Assembly (NCBI GenBank): GCA_002746415.1
Contig: NVXD01000020.1
Coordinates: 1 to 64,000, forward strand
Reading direction: 5' to 3'
From: Flavobacteriaceae bacterium
GTDB lineage: Bacteria > Bacteroidota > Bacteroidia > Flavobacteriales > Flavobacteriaceae
DNA: 64,000 nt
Of the stretch, positions 43,567 to 53,134 are shown piece after piece (position 1 is the first letter of the stretch; every line of letters starts with the position of its first letter). Under the pieces are notes generated by a model, which was not told where the DNA came from, made no database searches, and saw only the letters and a list, made by a program, of their open reading frames with translations. The translations under genes and the position numbers were made by a program.

Positions 43567-46017
43567 ATGGGAGATTCTAGATTTTCAAATTTTGACAATA
43601 TGTCGTTGCAAGGAATCGATGAGGATTCTGAATTGATACCACTTTTAACAGTGGAGGATGAAGAAGAAATGACAAAAGAGGGATTGCCAGAAACATTAGC
43701 AATTTTGCCTTTAAGAAATACGGTGCTTTTTCCTGGTGTGGTTATTCCCATTACCGCTGGTAGGGATTCGTCAATCAGCTTAATAAAAGATGCCAATAAG
43801 GGATCTAAAGTCATAGGAGTAGTTTCACAAAAGGATGAAAGTGTTGAAAACCCAGGAATAAAGGATATTCATACTTTGGGTACAGTTGCTAGAATCTTGA
43901 GGGTTTTAAAAATGCCAGATGGTAATACCACAGTGATTATACAGGGTAAAAAACGTTTTGAAGTAGCTGAGGTGCTTACAACAAAGCCTTATATTACTGC
44001 TACCATAAGAGAGACACAGGAAGAGCGACCTTTAGAGGAAGATGAAGAATTTTTGGCAATTATAGATTCCATAAAAGAATTGTCATTAAAAATCATTAGA
44101 GATAATCCCAACATTCCGAGTGAAGCTTCATTTGCTATCAAGAACATACAAAGTAATTCCTTTTTAATAAATTTTGTGTCTTCCAATCTTAATCTTCATG
44201 TAAAAGAGAAGCAAGAGTTATTGGAAATACCAAATTTACAGGAACGCGCGTTGGCTACGCTCAAACACATGAATGTAGAACTTCAGAAATTAGAATTGAA
44301 GAATGATATTCAATCTAAAGTTCGAAATGATTTAGATCAGCAACAGCGGGAGTATTTTCTTCATCAACAAATGAAAACCATTCAAGAAGAACTGGGAGGT
44401 ATTTCATATGAAGAGGAGGTAGATGAAATGGTGGAAAAGGCCAAAAACAAAAAGTGGGATGAAAAAATAAAGACCCATTTTGAGAAGGAGCTGGCAAAAA
44501 TGCGTCGTATGAATCCGCAGGTGGCAGAATATTCTGTACAAAGAAATTATTTGGACTTGTTTTTAGAATTACCATGGAATGAATTTTCTAATGATAAATT
44601 TGATTTAAAACGAGCCCAAAAAATATTAGACCGAGACCATTACGGACTAGAGGACGTGAAAAAAAGAATTATTGAATACTTGGCTGTTCTAAAGCTTAGG
44701 AACGATATGAAATCTCCAATACTTTGCCTATATGGCCCTCCGGGAGTTGGAAAAACATCTTTAGGGAAATCTGTTGCAGAAGCGCTTGGAAGAGAGTATG
44801 TTAGAATTTCTTTAGGAGGATTACGGGATGAGGCTGAAATACGTGGACATCGTAAAACCTATATTGGAGCGATGCCTGGAAGAATCATTCAAAGTTTAAA
44901 AAAGGCTGGAACTTCTAATCCTGTCTTTATTTTGGATGAGATTGATAAACTGTCCAACAGTCATCAAGGCGATCCATCATCGGCAATGTTAGAGGTTTTA
45001 GACCCAGAACAAAATAGCGAGTTTTATGATAATTTCTTGGAAATGGGCTATGATCTTTCTAAGGTCATGTTTATAGCTACTGCGAACAACTTGGGCCCTA
45101 TTCAGCCTGCCTTGCGGGACCGGATGGAGATTATAAATGTTTCCGGTTATACCATTGAAGAAAAGGTGGAAATTGCAAAACGACACTTGCTTCCCAAACA
45201 ATTAAAGGAACATGGGCTAACAGCAAAAGATTTAAAAATTGCAAAACCTCAATTGGAAAAAATTGTTGAAGGGTATACTCGTGAATCTGGTGTACGGTCT
45301 TTAGAAAAGAAAATTGCAAAAATGGTACGTTATGCTGCAAAATCCATAGCAATGGAAGAAAGCTATAATGTAAAAATTTCCAATGATGATGTGGAAAAAA
45401 TTATGGGTCCAGCAAGATTGGAACGAGACAAATATGAAAACAATGATGCCGCCGGAGTAGTCACAGGACTTGCATGGACAAGTGTAGGGGGAGATATTCT
45501 TTTTATAGAATCTATTTTATCAAAAGGAAAAGGATTGCTTAATATTACGGGAAACCTTGGTAAGGTGATGAAAGAGTCTGCTACAATTGCAATGGAATAC
45601 ATAAAATCTAATGCAGCTATTTTTGGAATAGATGATGATGTATTTGCAAAATACAATGTGCATATTCATGTTCCCGAAGGAGCAACCCCAAAGGATGGAC
45701 CAAGTGCGGGTATTACAATGCTCACCTCATTGGTGTCATTATTTACTCAGAAAAAAGTAAAGAAAAGTTTGGCCATGACTGGCGAGATAACCTTAAGAGG
45801 AAAGGTATTGCCAGTTGGAGGAATAAAAGAAAAAATATTGGCTGCCAAAAGAGCGAAAATCAAAGAAATTATCCTCTGTGAGGAAAATAGAAAAGATATT
45901 CTTGAAATAAAGGCAGATTATTTAAAAGGGCTCACTTTTCATTATGTAACAGATATGAGTGAAGTAATTGATATGGCAATTACCGATCAGAAGGTGAAGA
46001 ACGCTAAAAAGATATAA
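43567..46017 (+). CDS. lon: ATP-dependent Lon protease
   Basis: An 816-residue protease with an N-terminal substrate domain (about 45-240), a coiled-coil (about 240-330), Walker [10 protein letters not shown] (390-398), Walker [10 protein letters not shown] and the protease domain with the Ser713-Lys756 dyad (P-K-D-G-P-S; G-G-I-K-E-K). It degrades damaged and regulatory proteins. The sensor-2 and A-x-G-I-T motifs are complete. The first 40 residues are acidic and extend beyond the E. coli form, as usual in the phylum. It is a single gene with 27 bases to cmk. Confidence 0.95.
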   Translation: MGDSRFSNFDNMSLQGIDEDSELIPLLTVEDEEEMTKEGLPETLAILPLRNTVLFPGVVIPITAGRDSSISLIKDANKGSKVIGVVSQKDESVENPGIKDIHTLGTVARILRVLKMPDGNTTVIIQGKKRFEVAEVLTTKPYITATIRETQEERPLEEDEEFLAIIDSIKELSLKIIRDNPNIPSEASFAIKNIQSNSFLINFVSSNLNLHVKEKQELLEIPNLQERALATLKHMNVELQKLELKNDIQSKVRNDLDQQQREYFLHQQMKTIQEELGGISYEEEVDEMVEKAKNKKWDEKIKTHFEKELAKMRRMNPQVAEYSVQRNYLDLFLELPWNEFSNDKFDLKRAQKILDRDHYGLEDVKKRIIEYLAVLKLRNDMKSPILCLYGPPGVGKTSLGKSVAEALGREYVRISLGGLRDEAEIRGHRKTYIGAMPGRIIQSLKKAGTSNPVFILDEIDKLSNSHQGDPSSAMLEVLDPEQNSEFYDNFLEMGYDLSKVMFIATANNLGPIQPALRDRMEIINVSGYTIEEKVEIAKRHLLPKQLKEHGLTAKDLKIAKPQLEKIVEGYTRESGVRSLEKKIAKMVRYAAKSIAMEESYNVKISNDDVEKIMGPARLERDKYENNDAAGVVTGLAWTSVGGDILFIESILSKGKGLLNITGNLGKVMKESATIAMEYIKSNAAIFGIDDDVFAKYNVHIHVPEGATPKDGPSAGITMLTSLVSLFTQKKVKKSLAMTGEITLRGKVLPVGGIKEKILAAKRAKIKEIILCEENRKDILEIKADYLKGLTFHYVTDMSEVIDMAITDQKVKNAKKI

Positions 46018-46044
46018 CAATACTTTTCTTCTTATTTTTATACC

Positions 46045-46740
46045 ATGAAAAAAATAACCATAGCTATAGATGGCTATTCTTCAACTGGGAAAAGCACTAT
46101 TGCGAAGCAACTAGCAAAAGCATTGGGCTATGCCTATGTAGATACTGGAGCCATGTACAGGGCAATTACACTATTTGCAATTAAGAATGATTTTATTGGG
46201 GGTAAGCAAGGTAATATAAATGCTTTGGTAAACCTTTTGCCTAAAATAAACCTAAAGTTTGTTTATAATAAGGATTTAGGGTTTGCAGAAATGTACCTTA
46301 ATGATGAGAATGTTGAAAAAGAAATCCGTACCATGGCAGTTTCCAGACAGGTTAGTAAAATTGCAACTGTGGAGGAAGTGAGGTATAAATTGGTGGAAAT
46401 GCAGAAGAAAATGGGAATGGAGAAAGGAATTGTAATGGATGGTAGAGATATTGGCACTGTTGTATTTCCAAATGCAGAACTAAAGATTTACATGACCGCT
46501 TCTCCAGGAGCGAGGGCTACAAGGCGTTACAAGGAATTATTGGATAGAGGTGAAGAGGTGACTTACGCAGAAGTGCTTCAAAATGTAGAGGATAGGGATT
46601 ATAGGGATTCACATCGAGAAATATCCCCCTTGAAAAAAGCGGAAGATGCTATTGCTTTTGATAATAGTGGTATGGGTTTAAAAGAGCAGTTTGAGCGTAT
46701 ACATAATTTTGCATTACGCGTTATTGAAAAAAAAGCATAA
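46045..46740 (+). CDS. cmk: Cytidylate kinase
   Basis: A 231-residue kinase forming CDP or dCDP from CMP or dCMP. The P-loop G-Y-S-S-T-G-K-S-T (residues 10-18), the substrate segment V-D-T-G-A-M-Y-R-A and D-G-R-D-I-G-T-V-V-F-P are all present. In many bacteria cmk precedes rpsA; here the two are separated by the oppositely oriented kbp-like gene. It ends directly before a bidirectional terminator. Confidence 0.95.
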   Translation: MKKITIAIDGYSSTGKSTIAKQLAKALGYAYVDTGAMYRAITLFAIKNDFIGGKQGNINALVNLLPKINLKFVYNKDLGFAEMYLNDENVEKEIRTMAVSRQVSKIATVEEVRYKLVEMQKKMGMEKGIVMDGRDIGTVVFPNAELKIYMTASPGARATRRYKELLDRGEEVTYAEVLQNVEDRDYRDSHREISPLKKAEDAIAFDNSGMGLKEQFERIHNFALRVIEKKA

Positions 46741-46744
46741 AAAA

Positions 46745-46768
46745 GGCGTTGTTTACAACGCCCTTTTT
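46745..46768. terminator. Bidirectional terminator between cmk and the kbp-like gene
   Basis: GGCGTTG (46745-46751) pairs with CAACGCC (46756-46762) around a 4-base loop. T-tracts follow on the plus strand (46764-46768) and on the minus strand. Confidence 0.8.
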
Positions 46769-46788
46769 AAATTCTATTGGATATATTC

Positions 46789-47169
46789 TTACAGATTTGG
46801 AATCACCAAAACTTGATCTGGATGTATTACATCAGGGCTCTTTAACAAATCAGTATTGGCAGCAAAAATTTCCTTATACTTCATTAAATCACCATAATAA
46901 TGTTTGGCAATTAAGCTTAAAGATTCTCCACTTTTTACAGTATGTCTGTGATATACAGATTCGTCTTCAACTGAAATGTTGGCTTTTATGTCGGATGGGT
47001 TAGCACCACCAATTTCTTTTATTTTATCCCACATTGCATTTTTCTCATATTGGGTTGTGGCTATTCCTTTAACTTTTAATATGCCACCTTCTTCAGTTAC
47101 TTGTCCGTCTTTGATGCCGAATTGCTCTCCTAAATCTAAAACAGCTTGATATTTTGCTTTAATGCTCAT
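46789..47169 (-). CDS. BON-LysM protein, Kbp/YgaU-like
   Basis: A 126-residue protein with a BON-like domain (about 1-65) and a C-terminal LysM domain (about 74-125: Y-H-R-H-T-V-K-S-G-E-S-L-S-L-I-A-K-H-Y-Y-G-D). The order matches the E. coli potassium-binding protein Kbp (YgaU), though it is shorter. It has no signal peptide, so it is likely cytoplasmic despite the LysM. It lies between cmk and rpsA in opposite orientation. Confidence 0.85.
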   Translation of the reverse strand: MSIKAKYQAVLDLGEQFGIKDGQVTEEGGILKVKGIATTQYEKNAMWDKIKEIGGANPSDIKANISVEDESVYHRHTVKSGESLSLIAKHYYGDLMKYKEIFAANTDLLKSPDVIHPDQVLVIPNL

Positions 47170-47283
47170 TTTTTACTTTATTTTAATGGTTAATATTAAT
47201 GTTTTCAATATAACAATAATCAGATTGATTTGCTAAAAAAACACTTAATTAGTAGGAAGGAAACTAAGCTTCTGTGGATAAGG

Positions 47284-47314
47284 TTGGCAAAACAATTATT
47301 TAATTGTATTTTTG
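47284..47314 (+). promoter_or_regulatory. Promoter of rpsA
   Basis: TTG at 47284-47286 and TATTTTTG at 47307-47314 (a full match to TAnnTTTG), 20 bases apart. The leader before the ATG at 47428 would be about 105 bases, long enough for autoregulation by S1. Confidence 0.7.
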
Positions 47315-47427
47315 CACTCCTTTTTAGCAAATAGTCAAGAGGTAAAAGGGAAGAAACAGTAATAAATTAATCCTTCTGTAAGCATTGTTAACTCTTGTAA
47401 GCTTGTAGAATACAAATTTGATCAGCA

Positions 47428-49278
47428 ATGGCTGAAGATAAAACTCCAATAGTAGAAGAGACTACTAAAGCAGTAGAAGAAACTACTGAAACGGTACAGG
47501 AAACAGAAGTTGAAGTTCCCGTACAAGATCCAAAAGAATTTTTAGAAAACTTTAACTGGGAAAAATACGAGCAAGGAATTGAGCGTGTTGATGATTCCAA
47601 GCTTAAGGAATTTGAAAAGCTGGTAACAGAGAACTTTGTTGATACTGCCGATGAAGAAGTGGTACAAGGTACAGTTGTTTACCTAACTGACCGTGAGGCA
47701 ATAATTGATATCAATGCTAAATCTGAAGGGGTTATTTCCCTTAACGAATTTCGTTACAATCCAGATTTAAAAGTTGGTGACAAAGTTGAAGTTCTTATAG
47801 ATATCCGTGAAGATAAAAGTGGTCAATTGGTATTGTCTCATAGAAAGGCAAGAACAATTAAGGCATGGGAAAGAGTAAATACTGCCCATGATAAAGAAGA
47901 AATAGTTACTGGTTTTGTGAAATGCAGAACTAAAGGTGGTATGATTGTGGATGTGTTTGGTATTGAAGCGTTCCTTCCAGGTTCGCAAATTGATGTGAAA
48001 CCTATTCGTGATTACGATCAGTATGTAAATAAAACTATGGAATTCAAGGTTGTGAAAATCAATCATGAGTTTAAAAACGTAGTAGTTTCCCATAAAGCGT
48101 TGATTGAAGCTGACATTGAAGAGCAGAAAAAAGAAATCATCAGCCAATTGGAAAAAGGACAAGTACTGGAAGGTATTGTGAAGAACATTACATCTTACGG
48201 GGTATTTATTGACCTTGGTGGTGTTGATGGACTAGTACATATTACCGACCTTTCTTGGAGTAGAATAAACCACCCTAATGAAGTGGTAGAATTGGATCAG
48301 AAATTAAATGTTGTTATCCTTGATTTTGATGACAATAAATCTAGAATTCAATTAGGTCTTAAGCAATTGGAAAAACATCCTTGGGAAGCACTAAGTGATG
48401 AAATTAAAATTGGAGACCAAGTAAAAGGTAGAGTTGTAGTTATAGCTGATTACGGTGCATTTATCGAGGTTGTAGAAGGTGTTGAAGGATTGATACACGT
48501 TTCTGAAATGTCATGGTCTACTCACTTGCGTTCCGCTCAGGATTTCGTAAAAGTAGGAGATGAGGTTGATGCAGTTGTATTGACATTGGACAGAGAAGAT
48601 CGTAAGATGTCTTTAGGTATCAAGCAATTGACTCCAGATCCTTGGACTGATATTACTACTAAATATCCTGTAGGTTCTAAGCATAAAGGGATTGTTAGAA
48701 ACTTTACCAATTTTGGTGTGTTTGTAGAATTAGAAGAAGGAATTGATGGTTTAATTTATATCTCTGACCTTTCTTGGACTAAGAAAATTAAGCATCCATC
48801 AGAATTTGTAACTGTAAGCGATACTTTAGAAGTTGAAGTGTTGGAATTGGATGTTGAAGGACGTAAATTAAGTTTAGGTCACAAACAGACTACTGAAAAC
48901 CCTTGGGACAAATATGAAACTGAGTTTGCGCTTGGTACTGTTCATAAAGCAGCAATTGGAGAAATAGTTGACAAAGGTGCCACTATTGATTTCAATGAGG
49001 ATATAGTTGCTTTTGTACCTTCTCGTCATTTGGAAAAAGAAGATGGTAAGAAGTTGGCTAAAGGAGATGAGGCTGAATTTAAAATCATTGAGTTCAATAA
49101 AGAATTCAAAAGAGTTGTTGCCAGTCATACAGCTATCTTTAGAGAAGAGGAACAACGTAATGTAAAGCAAGCGGTTAAGAAAGCTGCTGCAGCTGCAGAA
49201 GAAGCAAAACCAACACTTGGTGATGCTAACGAAGCATTGCAAGCGTTGAAGGATAAAATGGAAGGAAAAACTAAGTAA
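47428..49278 (+). CDS. rpsA: 30S ribosomal protein S1
   Basis: A 616-residue protein with six S1 RNA-binding domains, at about residues 72-137, 155-225, 244-314, 331-402, 418-489 and 504-570. The acidic N-terminus of about 60 residues, rich in Glu and Thr, is longer than in E. coli. S1 brings mRNA to the ribosome and is important in a phylum with few Shine-Dalgarno sites. The third, fourth and fifth domains are the most typical (G-x-F-x-E/D, G-L-x-H-x-S/T-D). A strong terminator follows. Confidence 0.95.
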   Translation: MAEDKTPIVEETTKAVEETTETVQETEVEVPVQDPKEFLENFNWEKYEQGIERVDDSKLKEFEKLVTENFVDTADEEVVQGTVVYLTDREAIIDINAKSEGVISLNEFRYNPDLKVGDKVEVLIDIREDKSGQLVLSHRKARTIKAWERVNTAHDKEEIVTGFVKCRTKGGMIVDVFGIEAFLPGSQIDVKPIRDYDQYVNKTMEFKVVKINHEFKNVVVSHKALIEADIEEQKKEIISQLEKGQVLEGIVKNITSYGVFIDLGGVDGLVHITDLSWSRINHPNEVVELDQKLNVVILDFDDNKSRIQLGLKQLEKHPWEALSDEIKIGDQVKGRVVVIADYGAFIEVVEGVEGLIHVSEMSWSTHLRSAQDFVKVGDEVDAVVLTLDREDRKMSLGIKQLTPDPWTDITTKYPVGSKHKGIVRNFTNFGVFVELEEGIDGLIYISDLSWTKKIKHPSEFVTVSDTLEVEVLELDVEGRKLSLGHKQTTENPWDKYETEFALGTVHKAAIGEIVDKGATIDFNEDIVAFVPSRHLEKEDGKKLAKGDEAEFKIIEFNKEFKRVVASHTAIFREEEQRNVKQAVKKAAAAAEEAKPTLGDANEALQALKDKMEGKTK

Positions 49279-49304
49279 TATAGTTTATCCATTTATATAG
49301 TATT

Positions 49305-49333
49305 AAAGCCCAAGCGTTTGCTTGGGCTTTTTT
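49305..49333 (+). terminator. Intrinsic terminator of rpsA
   Basis: An 11-bp perfect stem (49305-49315 with 49320-49330, arm AAAGCCCAAGC), loop GTTT, and a T-run of six that starts within the stem (49328-49333). Confidence 0.88.
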
Positions 49334-49408
49334 GTTTGTTATAGTGTCAATGTCGCTATAAACCATTATTATGACGAGACCCTAGCACTGTATTTAACAA
49401 GAAATACC

Positions 49409-49416
49409 TATTTTTG
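49409..49416 (+). promoter_or_regulatory. Candidate -7 element of the pyrR operon
   Basis: TATTTTTG, a full match to TAnnTTTG, 28 bases before the pyrR ATG at 49445. The leader would be only about 20-22 bases. Confidence 0.55.
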
Positions 49417-49444
49417 TATTTCAAAAGTGTTGGTCAATAAGCCC

Positions 49445-49984
49445 ATGAGTCAAAAAGTACTACTTTCCTCAAAAGAAATACACATTATTCTACACCGCTT
49501 GGCTTGCCAACTTTTGGAAAATCATTTAGATTTTAAAAACACTGTTTTAATAGGCATTCAGCCTAGAGGAACTTTTTTGGCACAACGTCTAGGAAAAATT
49601 TTAAAAGAAGAATATAAGGTAAAAGATATTGACTTGGGATTCTTGGATATTACGTTCTACAGAGATGATTTTAGAAGAGGTGAAAAAACATTGGAAGCCA
49701 ATAAAACTAAAATCGACTTCTTGATAGAGGATAAAAATCTGGTGCTAATTGATGATGTCTTGTATACAGGACGAAGTATAAGAGCGGCACTAACTGCAAT
49801 AGAATCATTTGGCAGACCAAAAGAAATAGAATTATTGACATTGATAGATCGAAGGTTTAGCAGGCATCTACCCATACAGCCCAATTATAAGGGTAGGCAA
49901 GTTGATGCTATAAACAATGAAAAGGTAAAGGTGATGTGGGAAGAAAATGATGGTGAGGATATAATATATTTGGTAAATAATTAA
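49445..49984 (+). CDS. pyrR: PyrR bifunctional regulator / uracil phosphoribosyltransferase
   Basis: A 179-residue protein of the phosphoribosyltransferase fold. ATG 49445 (M-S-Q-K-V-L-L) fits the family; the frame upstream runs through the rpsA terminator and promoter. The PRPP loop is L-I-D-D-V-L-Y-T-G-R-S-I-R-A-A-L near residues 101-116; G-I-Q-P-R-G-T is the early loop. PyrR can bind pyr mRNA and act as a uracil phosphoribosyltransferase. It is two bases before pyrB. Confidence 0.92.
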   Translation: MSQKVLLSSKEIHIILHRLACQLLENHLDFKNTVLIGIQPRGTFLAQRLGKILKEEYKVKDIDLGFLDITFYRDDFRRGEKTLEANKTKIDFLIEDKNLVLIDDVLYTGRSIRAALTAIESFGRPKEIELLTLIDRRFSRHLPIQPNYKGRQVDAINNEKVKVMWEENDGEDIIYLVNN

Positions 49985-49986
49985 AT

Positions 49987-50913
49987 ATGGGCGAATTAAG
50001 TGTAAAACACTTGTTAGGAATTAAATATCTACATGAAAAAGATATTCAGCTCATTTTTGAAACAGCCGATCATTTTAAAGAGGTCATCAATCGTTCTATT
50101 AAAAAAGTACCTTCCCTAAGAGACATTACCATAGCCAATATATTTTTTGAGAATAGTACGCGTACCAAATTATCTTTTGAACTGGCAGAAAAACGGTTGT
50201 CTGCGGATGTGCTTAATTTTTCTGCTGCACAATCATCGTTAAAAAAAGGAGAAACCTTAATAGATACAGTAAATAATATTTTATCCATGAAAGTGGATAT
50301 GGTAGTAATGCGTCATCCAAATCCGGGCGCAGGAATATTTTTATCCAAGCATGTAAGTGCGGTAATAATAAATGCTGGTGATGGAGCACATGAGCACCCA
50401 ACGCAGGCATTGTTAGATTCTTATTCCATCAGGGAAAAATTAGGCGATGTATCTGGAAAAAATGTGGTTATAGTAGGGGATATTCTACATTCAAGAGTGG
50501 CCTTATCAAATATATTTGCGCTTAAACTACAGGGGGCTAATGTTAAAGTATGTGGTCCAAAAACATTAATTCCCAAGCATATAGAGTCTTTAGGAGTTAA
50601 AGTAGAAACAAACTTAGAAAAAGCCCTGCAGTGGTGTGATGTGGCCAATATGTTGCGTGTTCAGAATGAACGGATGGATATTAGTTATTTCCCTACAACA
50701 CGGGAATACACGCAGCAATATGGTGTTAATAGAGGTATTTTGGACAAACTGGATAAAGAAATTGTCATTATGCACCCCGGCCCCATAAATAGAGGTGTTG
50801 AAATCACTAGTGATGTGGCAGATTCTGATCAATCTATCATTTTGAATCAGGTAGAAAATGGAGTAGCCATTCGCATGGCCGTGATATATTTGTTAGCTTC
50901 AAAAATAAAATAA
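49987..50913 (+). CDS. pyrB: Aspartate carbamoyltransferase catalytic subunit
   Basis: A 308-residue enzyme of pyrimidine synthesis, joining carbamoyl phosphate to aspartate. The carbamoyl phosphate motif F-F-E-N-S-T-R-T (S57-T60), the S-S-L-K-K-G-E loop and H-E-H-P-T-Q-A-L-L-D are present. No regulatory chain gene (pyrI) follows, so the enzyme is the catalytic-only type common in bacteria with PyrR. It is the second gene of the operon. Confidence 0.95.
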   Translation: MGELSVKHLLGIKYLHEKDIQLIFETADHFKEVINRSIKKVPSLRDITIANIFFENSTRTKLSFELAEKRLSADVLNFSAAQSSLKKGETLIDTVNNILSMKVDMVVMRHPNPGAGIFLSKHVSAVIINAGDGAHEHPTQALLDSYSIREKLGDVSGKNVVIVGDILHSRVALSNIFALKLQGANVKVCGPKTLIPKHIESLGVKVETNLEKALQWCDVANMLRVQNERMDISYFPTTREYTQQYGVNRGILDKLDKEIVIMHPGPINRGVEITSDVADSDQSIILNQVENGVAIRMAVIYLLASKIK

Positions 50914-50918
50914 ACGTT

Positions 50919-51251
50919 ATGATTTTCAATAAAGAGGGTGCAACGACAGTCGTTTCTCAAGAAAATACTTCTTTGAAAGAGTTCTTGAAAAATTTAAACA
51001 ATGCTTATCAAACTCTAAAAAATGATCATATTATTGTCAATCTTTTTTCTTTTTCAATGCTTACTACTGGAGACCTATTAGAATTTATGGAGCTTTCCAA
51101 TACGCATAGAGGATCAAATAAATCCTTTGTTTTGGTTACATCCAAGGTTTCTTATGATGAAATTCCAGAAGAGATTTGTGTGGTGCCTACTATTAAGGAA
51201 GCCAAAGATATTGTTGAAATGGAAGAAATAGAAAGAGATTTGGGTTTATGA
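50919..51251 (+). CDS. Conserved small protein, STAS-like C-terminal pattern
   Basis: A 110-residue protein after pyrB by five bases. The second half, with I-V-N-L-F-S-F, F-V-L-V-T and V-V-P-T-I-K-E-A-K-D-I-V-E-M-E-E-I-E-R-D-L-G, has the alternating strand-helix pattern of STAS-like proteins. I do not recognise a named family. Its stop overlaps the next gene by four bases (ATGA), so translation is likely coupled. It may belong to the rnz neighbourhood, which is common in flavobacteria. Confidence 0.6.
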   Translation: MIFNKEGATTVVSQENTSLKEFLKNLNNAYQTLKNDHIIVNLFSFSMLTTGDLLEFMELSNTHRGSNKSFVLVTSKVSYDEIPEEICVVPTIKEAKDIVEMEEIERDLGL

Positions 51252-51718
51252 AAAAATATTACTTGGCCCAAGTTAATATTGCCAAAATGCTAGCGCCTAT
51301 AGATAGCCCGGTTATGGCAGATTTCGTGAACAATCTTGATCGTATTAATGCTTTGGCAGAGCGGAGTGATGGATTTATATGGCGTTTGAAGGATGGTGAT
51401 GATGCAACATCATTACAGTTGTTCATTGATGATTTTCTTATCATAAACATGTCAGTATGGGAATCCAAGGAGGCTTTGTTTAGATATACCTATAAATCTG
51501 ATCATGTTCAGATTTTTGCAAGACGAAAAGAATGGTTTCATAATATGAAGGAAATGCATATGGCATTTTGGTATATAGAAGAAGGAACTATACCAACTCC
51601 TGATGATGCCAAAGAACGACTGAATTATTTAAATGAACATGGTGAAACCCCTTATTCATTTACCTTCAAAAGTAAATTCACTGTAGAAGAATCTAGTACA
51701 TACAAACCCAATAACTAA
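51248..51718 (+). CDS. DUF3291 protein
   Basis: A 156-residue protein. The start K-Y-Y-L-A-Q-V-N-I-A-K-M-L-A-P and the segment M-S-V-W-E-S-K-E-A-L-F-R-Y-T-Y, then H-M-A-F-W-Y-I, fit DUF3291, a dimeric alpha+beta-barrel-like family. These resemble small monooxygenases of the ABM group, but no activity is known. It overlaps the previous gene and is six bases from the rnz ATG. Confidence 0.85.
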   Translation: MKKYYLAQVNIAKMLAPIDSPVMADFVNNLDRINALAERSDGFIWRLKDGDDATSLQLFIDDFLIINMSVWESKEALFRYTYKSDHVQIFARRKEWFHNMKEMHMAFWYIEEGTIPTPDDAKERLNYLNEHGETPYSFTFKSKFTVEESSTYKPNN

Positions 51719-51723
51719 GAGTG

Positions 51724-52629
51724 ATGAAAATACATACTCTAGGTTGTTACGCCGCCACTCCAAGAACAATGACCAATCCTACTGCTCAGGTATTGGAGAT
51801 TAAAAATCATATGTTCCTTATAGATTGTGCTGAGGGAACACAAGTGCAATTGCGGAAACACAAAGTAAAGTTCTCCAGAATCAACCATATTTTCATATCT
51901 CATTTACATGGAGATCATTTTTTTGGATTACCAGGACTTATTTCTACGTTTAGATTGTTGGGAAGAGAAAAGGAAATGCATATATATGGTCCAAAAGGAA
52001 TAAAAGAAGCGATTACCTTACTTTTAAAATTGGGTGATTCTTGGACCAATTATCATTTATATTTTCACGAATTGATTTCCAAAGAGTCTGAATTGATTTT
52101 TGAAGATGAAAAAGTCACCGTACATACCATACCACTGACCCATAGAGTATATACCAATGGTTTTTTATTTAGAGAAAAATTGGATGATAGAAAGCTAAAT
52201 ATAAAAGCTGTGGAAAAATATGGAATTGATAAGAGTCAGTATCGGAACATCAAAAAAGGAAAGAATGTTGTTATGGACAATGGTGATATTTTTCCTAATA
52301 AAAAATTGACTTTTGACCCACCCAAGCCTAAAAGTTATGCGTATTGTAGTGATACGGCTTATATGCCTAGTATCGTTCCGCAAATAGAAGGTGTGGATGT
52401 GTTGTACCATGAGTCTACCTTTTTAGAATCAGAAAAGCATTTGGCTGCCAAAACAAAGCATGCAACAGCCAAAGAAGCTGCTTCCATTGCCAAAGAGGCA
52501 AATGTTGGTCAACTGTTATTGGGGCATTATTCCACTCGTTATAAGACTATTGATTTGTTTAAGGAAGAAGCTCAGGAAATTTTCTCCAATGTAGCATTGG
52601 CAGATGATGGTAAAATGTTTGAGTTTTAA
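51724..52629 (+). CDS. rnz: Ribonuclease Z
   Basis: A 301-residue metallo-beta-lactamase-type nuclease that cuts the 3' trailer from tRNA precursors. The zinc motif H60-L-H62-G-D64-H65 lies in F-I-S-H-L-H-G-D-H-F-F-G-L-P-G; the C-terminal G-H-Y-S-T-R is complete. I start at ATG 51724; a GTG three bases earlier is possible. It closes the pyrR-pyrB run or a following set; no terminator was seen after it. Confidence 0.92.
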   Translation: MKIHTLGCYAATPRTMTNPTAQVLEIKNHMFLIDCAEGTQVQLRKHKVKFSRINHIFISHLHGDHFFGLPGLISTFRLLGREKEMHIYGPKGIKEAITLLLKLGDSWTNYHLYFHELISKESELIFEDEKVTVHTIPLTHRVYTNGFLFREKLDDRKLNIKAVEKYGIDKSQYRNIKKGKNVVMDNGDIFPNKKLTFDPPKPKSYAYCSDTAYMPSIVPQIEGVDVLYHESTFLESEKHLAAKTKHATAKEAASIAKEANVGQLLLGHYSTRYKTIDLFKEEAQEIFSNVALADDGKMFEF

Positions 52630-52686
52630 GAAGAATCTGCCTAGCTTTCTATTAAAATTGGTCCCCGATTTTTAAATGTATATGTC

Positions 52687-53028
52687 ATGGAAAAAATAGA
52701 TTTTAATAACAAAACCTTTTCTTTAGTTCAAAACTCAAAGAATGGTAAAGTAGATACCAGTACAATATTTAAGTATAAACAAGATGGAGATTTAGTAACT
52801 GCGCATTATTCTGGAGGAACCATTAAATATGGTAAAATAATTGCACACTTAAAAGACGAAAAACTTCATATGTTATACCAGTGTATAACAGTAGATAATG
52901 AATTGAAAGCAGGGAAAGCAATCGCAGAAATTACTTTTAGCAAAGTAAACAAGATAGTCCTATCTTTAAAATGGGAATGGTTGAATGAAAATAAAGAAAG
53001 CGGAGTTTCTTATTACATAGAAAATTGA
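52687..53028 (+). CDS. Small beta-rich protein, often called n-acetylglutamate synthase
   Basis: A 113-residue protein made of about eight strands: F-S-L-V-Q-N-S-K-N-G-K, T-I-F-K-Y-K-Q-D-G-D, V-T-A-H-Y-S-G-G-T-I-K-Y-G-K. Similar proteins in databases carry the label n-acetylglutamate synthase, but this protein has no GNAT acetyltransferase fold and no acetyl-CoA site that I can see, so that name is doubtful. Function unknown. It stands between rnz and pdxH. Confidence 0.65.
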   Translation: MEKIDFNNKTFSLVQNSKNGKVDTSTIFKYKQDGDLVTAHYSGGTIKYGKIIAHLKDEKLHMLYQCITVDNELKAGKAIAEITFSKVNKIVLSLKWEWLNENKESGVSYYIEN

Positions 53029-53134
53029 TATATTTTGCTCTTTCACAATAATTTAATAAAAAACACTAGGACTTTTCGTCTTTTCCTTTCTTTTATGCAA
53101 CTTTGTTAGAGTAGTTCATATTACATCTTAAATA

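Noticed and set aside
49322-49444. Longer pyrR start 41 codons upstream
   Set aside because: This part covers the rpsA terminator arm and the pyrR promoter; the family starts at the ATG at 49445.
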